NCBI GenBank assembly: GCA_022562855.1
Contig: JADFON010000034.1
Span: 1-11,327, forward strand
Length of the DNA stretch: 11,327 nucleotides
DNA from: Candidatus Zhuqueibacterota bacterium
GTDB taxonomy: Bacteria > SM23-31
Direction of reading: 5' to 3'
Shown here: in pieces, positions 8,518 through 11,327 of the stretch
Position numbering within the stretch: position 1 is the stretch's first letter
How the letters are laid out: every line of letters begins with the position of its first letter
Made by a program: the position numbers and the translations under genes
Notes under the pieces: model-generated
Databases searched by the model: none
The model's input: the letters and a program-made list of their open reading frames with translations, nothing else
Told to the model about the DNA's origin: nothing

Positions 8518-9090
8518 TTATTCTTTTACAAGTACCTGGATTTTCCCAACAGCGTAGTGTATCCGGGATTTAACCGTCCCGATGGAGCATTCCATAATAG
8601 ACGCTATCTCTTCGTAAGATAAAAAGTGGTAAAATTTCAATATAAAAGCAATCCGTTTTGACTGAGGCAAAGATTTCATAGCCTCGTTAATACGGTTTGT
8701 GCGGTCTTTTTTCTGCAAAATCTCGAACGGCGTATCATCATGACTGAACGACTCGATAAAATTGTAATTATCGAAGTCAGGGTTATATGGAGAATTGTTG
8801 ACCATTTTTGACTGCTCACGCCGCCTCTTTCGAAGTTCGTTTATGCACAAGTTGATTGCAATGCGATACACCCAGGTAGAAAACTTGTACCGGTCGTTAA
8901 ACTTGTCTGCATTTTCAAGAACTTTTATAAACGTATCCTGAAAAATATCTTCAGACCGGTTCTGGTCATAAAGCATTTGATTAATAAAGAACGTAAGCGG
9001 ACGGGCATATTTCTTGAAAAGCAAATCGAACGCTTCTTCATTACCATTCGCACACGCTTTGATCAATTGTTCGTCGTTTTTTACAATCAT
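8518..9090 (-). CDS. ECF-type RNA polymerase sigma factor
   Basis: At 190 residues this is the normal size for the ECF group of the sigma-70 family. Region 2 spans about 24-92: SEDIFQDTFIKVLENADKF for core binding, then FSTWVYRIAINLCINELRKR for -10 recognition and melting. A 40-residue linker follows. Region 4 (about 138-186) has LPQSKRIAFILKFYHFLSYEEIA and a helix-turn-helix with CSIGTVKSRIHYA for -35 recognition. There is no region 1.1 or region 3 and no C-terminal extension. The ATG start has no obvious Shine-Dalgarno site. The membrane anti-sigma factor follows after 2 bp, so activity is probably controlled by release from that partner. The target promoters cannot be read from this window, although the DUF2723 gene downstream is a natural regulon candidate. 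Confidence 0.95.
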   Translation of the reverse strand: MIVKNDEQLIKACANGNEEAFDLLFKKYARPLTFFINQMLYDQNRSEDIFQDTFIKVLENADKFNDRYKFSTWVYRIAINLCINELRKRRREQSKMVNNSPYNPDFDNYNFIESFSHDDTPFEILQKKDRTNRINEAMKSLPQSKRIAFILKFYHFLSYEEIASIMECSIGTVKSRIHYAVGKIQVLVKE

Positions 9091-9135
9091 GAATTATACA
9101 CCAAAATTCGAACTTTATTTATTCTGAATTTGCCT

Positions 9136-9165
9136 TTTATACACTATATCGGCAAAAAAGTTCAA
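9136..9165 (-). promoter_or_regulatory. Candidate promoter for the ECF sigma operon
   Basis: On the minus strand TTGAAC (9165-9160) and TATAAA (9141-9136) are separated by 18 bp, close to the sigma-70 consensus. The implied transcript start would lie about 40 bases ahead of the sigma ATG. AT-rich sequence yields such matches by chance, and FCB-group bacteria often use a different promoter consensus, so this is tentative. Confidence 0.3.
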
Positions 9166-9183
9166 TTTATTGAAAAGTCTTCT

Positions 9184-9195
9184 TGCGGCGCCGCA
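9184..9195. repeat. 12-bp perfect GC palindrome
   Basis: TGCGGCGCCGCA reads the same on both strands and stands out in AT-rich surroundings just upstream of the candidate sigma promoter. Nearby CGCATAT (9192-9198) also pairs with ATATGCG (9233-9239). It could be a regulator-binding site; the function is unknown. Confidence 0.35.
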
Positions 9196-9282
9196 TATTC
9201 GCATTACCCGGGCAGTCAAGCCATGTTTGTAAATATGCGCCACACACCTGAGCAAAAATCAAACAATTTTTTCTGAAATTTG

Positions 9283-9315
9283 CAATTTTTTAGCAAAAAT
9301 ACAACTAAAAAATTG
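9283..9315. repeat. 11-bp perfect AT-rich inverted repeat
   Basis: CAATTTTTTAG (9283-9293) and CTAAAAAATTG (9305-9315) are perfect inverted copies around an 11-base loop. The stem is too AT-rich to make a strong terminator. It may be an operator or a relic of a mobile element end. Confidence 0.45.
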
Positions 9316-9411
9316 TGAGGACTCGTGCTTATTTCAGTTATTTTTGAATTTTTTGTCAATTATTCCAAAACTTTTCACAAAATAATTGCTTATAGATAAT
9401 ATACATAATAG

Positions 9412-9603
9412 GAGAGTGTTGTATAATTGCCAAAATAAGTCCAAAAATCTGTATGCGGGGTCGTCTCTGACCCCGCATAAGCACAAATGTTTCACGCAGC
9501 GCACATAGTGACCACTCGCGTGGCGGGACGTGGCGGGTCAGGGACGACCCCGGTAAAGGGGACAGGCCCGAACTACGGTGTTTTAGGGTTTTGCAACACT
9601 CTC
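9412..9603. mobile_element. MITE-like 192-bp element with terminal inverted repeats
   Basis: GAGAGTGTTG (9412-9421) and CAACACTCTC (9594-9603) are perfect 10-bp terminal inverted repeats. Inside, two GC-rich palindromic blocks sit at similar distances from the ends (46 and 53 bp) in inverted orientation, and the interior is clearly richer in GC than the flanks. There is no coding capacity for a transposase. No clean target-site duplication is seen; the flanks read AATAG on the left and ATATAG on the right, only loosely similar. The layout fits a non-autonomous MITE, or alternatively a REP doublet of the kind mobilised by RAYT-type transposases. No parent element is in the window. Confidence 0.6.
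9452..9552. repeat. Paired GC-rich palindromes (REP-like doublet) inside the MITE-like element
   Basis: Block one is a perfect hairpin: TATGCGGGGTC (9452-9462), a 6-base loop, then GACCCCGCATA (9469-9479). Block two (9535-9552) is itself palindromic (GGGTC, 6 bases, GACCC) and is the inverted copy of 9456-9473 with 17 of 18 bases matching. The one difference, at 9466, still allows G-U pairing in RNA. Between them are a CCAC/GTGG hairpin (9512-9523) and two tandem 10-bp units starting GTGGCGGG (9520-9529 and 9530-9539). The whole block could fold as one long stem or as two separate hairpins. Confidence 0.65.
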
Positions 9604-9625
9604 ATATAGATGGGTTGATACCGAT

Positions 9626-10468
9626 ATGAAAATGATACTCCTCATCATAAGAATCGCAATTGGACTACTCTTCGTTTTTTCCGGTGCACTGAAAATGACC
9701 GACCTTATTTCGTTTCATGATACGATAGAGCAGTTCAATATCCTGCCAATTCAATTCATTAATGCAGTGACAATACTCATTCCGTCGCTTGAACTCGTAT
9801 GCGGCTTGTTTCTAACATTGGGCTTGTTCAAAAAAGGCGTGATTTCTATCCTGGTTCCGCTTATGACAATTTTTATCATAGCAATAAGTATAAACCTCTA
9901 CCGGGGTGCAGAATTCGACTGCGGATGTTTCGGACCGTTGTCGATATTTAGTACGATTTCATTTTCCAATGTTCTTTTTGATATACTGCTGTTAATCCCC
10001 TTTGCTGCGATATACATGAAAGATAACGGTCATGTTAATGTAAAACCACAATTTAAAATACCAATGATTTACTCAGTGTTGGTTTCATTCGTTATATACA
10101 TACCTTTCATGAGCACTAACCTAAAACATAGCATTATCGCAAAAAATGTCCAAATTATAAATTGGGACGAGGCTTACAATTTTATAGAGGAAGATAACGC
10201 AGTTTTATTCGACGCCAGACCAAACAGCAGGTTTGAGAAGGAGCATGTTCCAGGTGCGTTTTCGCTTCCTTTTAATGATTTTATTGAATTTTATAAAAAC
10301 CATATCGACTTGAATAAATCCCGATCAATTTTAATTTATTGTGATGGTTTGGATTGCAACGCATCACAGCGCGTTGCAGATAAATTGGTGCAAAGAGGGT
10401 TTACGCGAGTATTTAATATTAGGGAAGGCTGGGAGGCATGGAAACAAAAAAATCCGAAGATTTCTTGA
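9626..10468 (+). CDS. MauE/DoxX-like membrane protein fused to a C-terminal rhodanese domain
   Basis: This 280-residue protein has membrane segments at about 4-22, 46-68, 71-92, 113-131 and 146-163. The DoxX/MauE part shows SGALKMTDL after TM1 and DCGCFG (C99, C101) between TM3 and TM4. Residues about 175-275 are a rhodanese domain: LFDARP, then HVPGAFSLPF, then the active loop YCDGLDCNAS with C239 as the expected persulfide-forming cysteine and C244 nearby, and the usual GW-AW end. Lysines after TM2 and TM4 suggest an N-terminus-inside topology, which puts both the CGC motif and the rhodanese domain in the periplasm (inference). MauE is needed for disulfide maturation of the methylamine dehydrogenase small subunit, which suggests a thiol-redox role here. 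The ATG is the only usual start between the in-frame stop at 9584-9586 and ATG 9632; the Shine-Dalgarno site is weak. The next gene overlaps it by 31 bp. Confidence 0.88.
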   Translation: MKMILLIIRIAIGLLFVFSGALKMTDLISFHDTIEQFNILPIQFINAVTILIPSLELVCGLFLTLGLFKKGVISILVPLMTIFIIAISINLYRGAEFDCGCFGPLSIFSTISFSNVLFDILLLIPFAAIYMKDNGHVNVKPQFKIPMIYSVLVSFVIYIPFMSTNLKHSIIAKNVQIINWDEAYNFIEEDNAVLFDARPNSRFEKEHVPGAFSLPFNDFIEFYKNHIDLNKSRSILIYCDGLDCNASQRVADKLVQRGFTRVFNIREGWEAWKQKNPKIS

Positions 10469-11079
10469 CTCGAATAACAGAAAAAAATATAACGATATTA
10501 ATAATTGTTATCCTGTCTATCTATATATATTACAGTAAAAACACCCAAACGTTTTTGATCGATGGGGAAACAGATTTAAGAAGCAAAAACACCCTTTTAG
10601 AAACGGATTTAAATCTGTCAAATAATGTAAGGGACAAATTGATATCGGGATTACATTTAATGAACAAGGATTATTCTGAATTTAACCGGGTGCTGCCAAC
10701 AAATGAGTTGAAATTTGTCTCCGTTATAGAAAACAGGGACCACCACCACAACGCTGACAATAATATGCACAGAGTTATTACCGCTATTACAACAGAGTAC
10801 GATATAAAATATTATATTTTTTACTCAAATTCGGAAGACGATTCCAATTCGGAAGACAATTCCAGATTGGATGAATTCTACAAAGAAATAGCGGTGCAAG
10901 ACTTTCATAAGATAACTAATAATACAGCAATGTTATTAGAAACTCCTACGCTATTTTTGATCAGTAAAAGAGACAAAATATTAGCTTCGTTTACCTTTAC
11001 CGGCAAGGAGAACTCGGGAGAGCGTGGTTACATAGGAGAATTATTGAGCAGCCTTATAAAAGAATATAATCAATTTTAA
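10438..11079 (+). CDS. Membrane-anchored, cysteine-free protein, possibly thioredoxin-like
   Basis: I do not recognise this 213-residue protein as a whole. It has a short charged N-terminus, one membrane segment (about 18-33) and then a mainly hydrophilic domain expected in the periplasm. The stretch ETPTLFLISKRDKILASFTF resembles the cis-proline strand and following hairpin of TlpA-type thioredoxin folds, but the protein has no cysteine, so it cannot do thiol chemistry itself. It also has a DHHHN histidine cluster and a repeated NSEDDS/NSEDNS segment caused by an 18-bp tandem duplication. The start overlaps the MauE-rhodanese gene by 31 bp in another frame; AGGGAAGG (10421-10428) is a good ribosome-binding site 9 bases ahead. 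The overlap implies co-expression. Its codon use is visibly AT-rich. It may be a binding partner or scaffold for the neighbouring redox protein and peptide, but that is inference. Confidence 0.75.
   Translation: METKKSEDFLTRITEKNITILIIVILSIYIYYSKNTQTFLIDGETDLRSKNTLLETDLNLSNNVRDKLISGLHLMNKDYSEFNRVLPTNELKFVSVIENRDHHHNADNNMHRVITAITTEYDIKYYIFYSNSEDDSNSEDNSRLDEFYKEIAVQDFHKITNNTAMLLETPTLFLISKRDKILASFTFTGKENSGERGYIGELLSSLIKEYNQF
10828..10863 (+). repeat. 18-bp in-frame tandem duplication
   Basis: Units 10828-10845 and 10846-10863 match at 17 of 18 bases (the difference is G10840 versus A10858). They encode NSEDDS and NSEDNS. The near identity suggests a recent slippage duplication in an exposed acidic loop. 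Confidence 0.85.
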
Positions 11080-11128
11080 GCCCCCATATGTTTCAATAAT
11101 GCAACTTAAACAGAAACACCAAAACAAC

Positions 11129-11134
11129 AGGAGA
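11129..11134 (+). promoter_or_regulatory. Strong Shine-Dalgarno site of the small secreted peptide gene
   Basis: AGGAGA lies 5 bases ahead of the ATG and is the clearest ribosome-binding site in the window. It suggests that the peptide is translated more strongly than the genes before it. Confidence 0.65.
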
Positions 11135-11139
11135 ATAAA

Positions 11140-11327
11140 ATGAAGAAATCAGGAAAATTAAATATCATATTGTTTATGGGTATTGTTTTACTTCTTGCTA
11201 TTATTGGAAATCCCAATAATTCTTTTAGTGGAGAAGAAACTTGTCAAGGTCCTGTTGATCTTGAGCACGCATGTGAAATTAATGCATTCAATGTAAGGCA
11301 TTCAGAGTGTATTGATTGTGAATGGGG
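11140..11327 (+). CDS. Small secreted cysteine-containing peptide precursor (3' end missing)
   Basis: 62 codons are visible and the frame is still open at the window edge. The N-terminus is a good Sec signal: MKKSGK, a hydrophobic core (about 8-22, IILFMGIVLLLAIIG), then a small-residue region NPNNSFSGEE with likely cleavage near 28-31. The mature part shows four cysteines, C35, C45, C57 and C60, the last two in a CIDC (CxxC) motif, and a nearby H55. A very good Shine-Dalgarno site precedes it, and it starts 60 bp after the previous gene. The layout recalls NVEALA-type short secreted peptides of Bacteroidota, which are also short exported Cys-containing chains, but I do not see that motif, so the family is unassigned. 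It is a plausible substrate for the upstream MauE-rhodanese protein. Its full length and C-terminus are outside the window. Confidence 0.7.
   Translation, partial: MKKSGKLNIILFMGIVLLLAIIGNPNNSFSGEETCQGPVDLEHACEINAFNVRHSECIDCEW

Larger units (their letters stand above)
9091..9625. other. Divergent intergenic region between the sigma operon and the MauE-rhodanese operon
   Basis: This 535-bp stretch carries no supportable gene. From left to right it holds a candidate sigma-70-like promoter for the sigma operon, a 12-bp GC palindrome, an AT-rich inverted repeat and a 192-bp MITE-like element ending 22 bp before the next start codon. About 9316-9411 is plain AT-rich sequence in which I see nothing definite. 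Confidence 0.6.

Noticed and set aside
8977-9276. Plus-strand open frame of 99 codons overlapping the sigma gene and the intergenic region
   Set aside because: It starts antisense inside the sigma gene with a non-ATG start, has no recognisable domain, and its 3' half runs through palindromic intergenic DNA. It is best explained as chance.
9452-9552. CRISPR-like repeat pair
   Set aside because: The two blocks are in inverted, not direct, orientation and there are only two of them; there is no regular spacer and no cas gene in the window.
9404-9609. Target-site duplication flanking the MITE-like element
   Set aside because: The flanking bases (AATAG versus ATATAG) are only loosely similar and both AT-rich, so no duplication can be claimed.

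Overview
The window looks like a chromosomal segment of a low-to-moderate GC bacterium of the FCB superphylum (Bacteroidota, Ignavibacteriota or relatives). The case rests on the DUF2723 membrane protein with a TPR tail, stacked GAF/HAMP-SpoIIE phosphatases, weak or absent Shine-Dalgarno sites at several starts, and the MauE-like and secreted-peptide genes at the right end. No 16S rRNA or other strict marker is present, so this is an inference from family content.

Left block (1-4939, plus strand): three consecutive PP2C/SpoIIE-type (RsbU-like) serine/threonine phosphatases. The first is cut by the window edge and has the end of a GAF-like sensor. The second has an N-terminal region of unclear family followed by a GAF domain. 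The third is membrane-anchored with a periplasmic sensor and a HAMP domain. All retain the acidic metal ligands, so three different inputs could feed phosphatases acting on anti-sigma-antagonist (STAS) proteins. No STAS protein or RsbW-like kinase is visible here.

Middle block (5039-9090, minus strand, convergent with the first): an ECF sigma factor, its zinc-binding membrane anti-sigma factor 2 bp downstream, and a 900-residue DUF2723 GT-C-like membrane protein 60 bp further on, probably one transcription unit. A strong hairpin covers the last codons of the anti-sigma gene, and the DUF2723 gene appears to use a TTG start behind a GGGAG ribosome-binding site.

Divergent intergenic region (9091-9625): a candidate promoter for the sigma operon, an AT-rich 11-bp inverted repeat, and a 192-bp element (9412-9603). 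That element has perfect 10-bp terminal inverted repeats and an inner pair of GC-rich palindromes in inverted orientation, like a MITE or REP doublet. It ends 22 bp before the next gene.

Right block (9626-11327, plus strand): a MauE/DoxX-like membrane protein fused to a rhodanese domain. Overlapping its 3' end is a membrane-anchored, cysteine-free protein whose tail resembles a thioredoxin fold. Last comes the start of a small secreted cysteine-containing peptide, truncated by the window edge. By charge distribution the MauE CxC motif and the rhodanese domain should both face the periplasm. The set therefore looks like a candidate thiol or sulfur-handling module for an exported cysteine peptide, and is the best candidate for something undescribed in this window.
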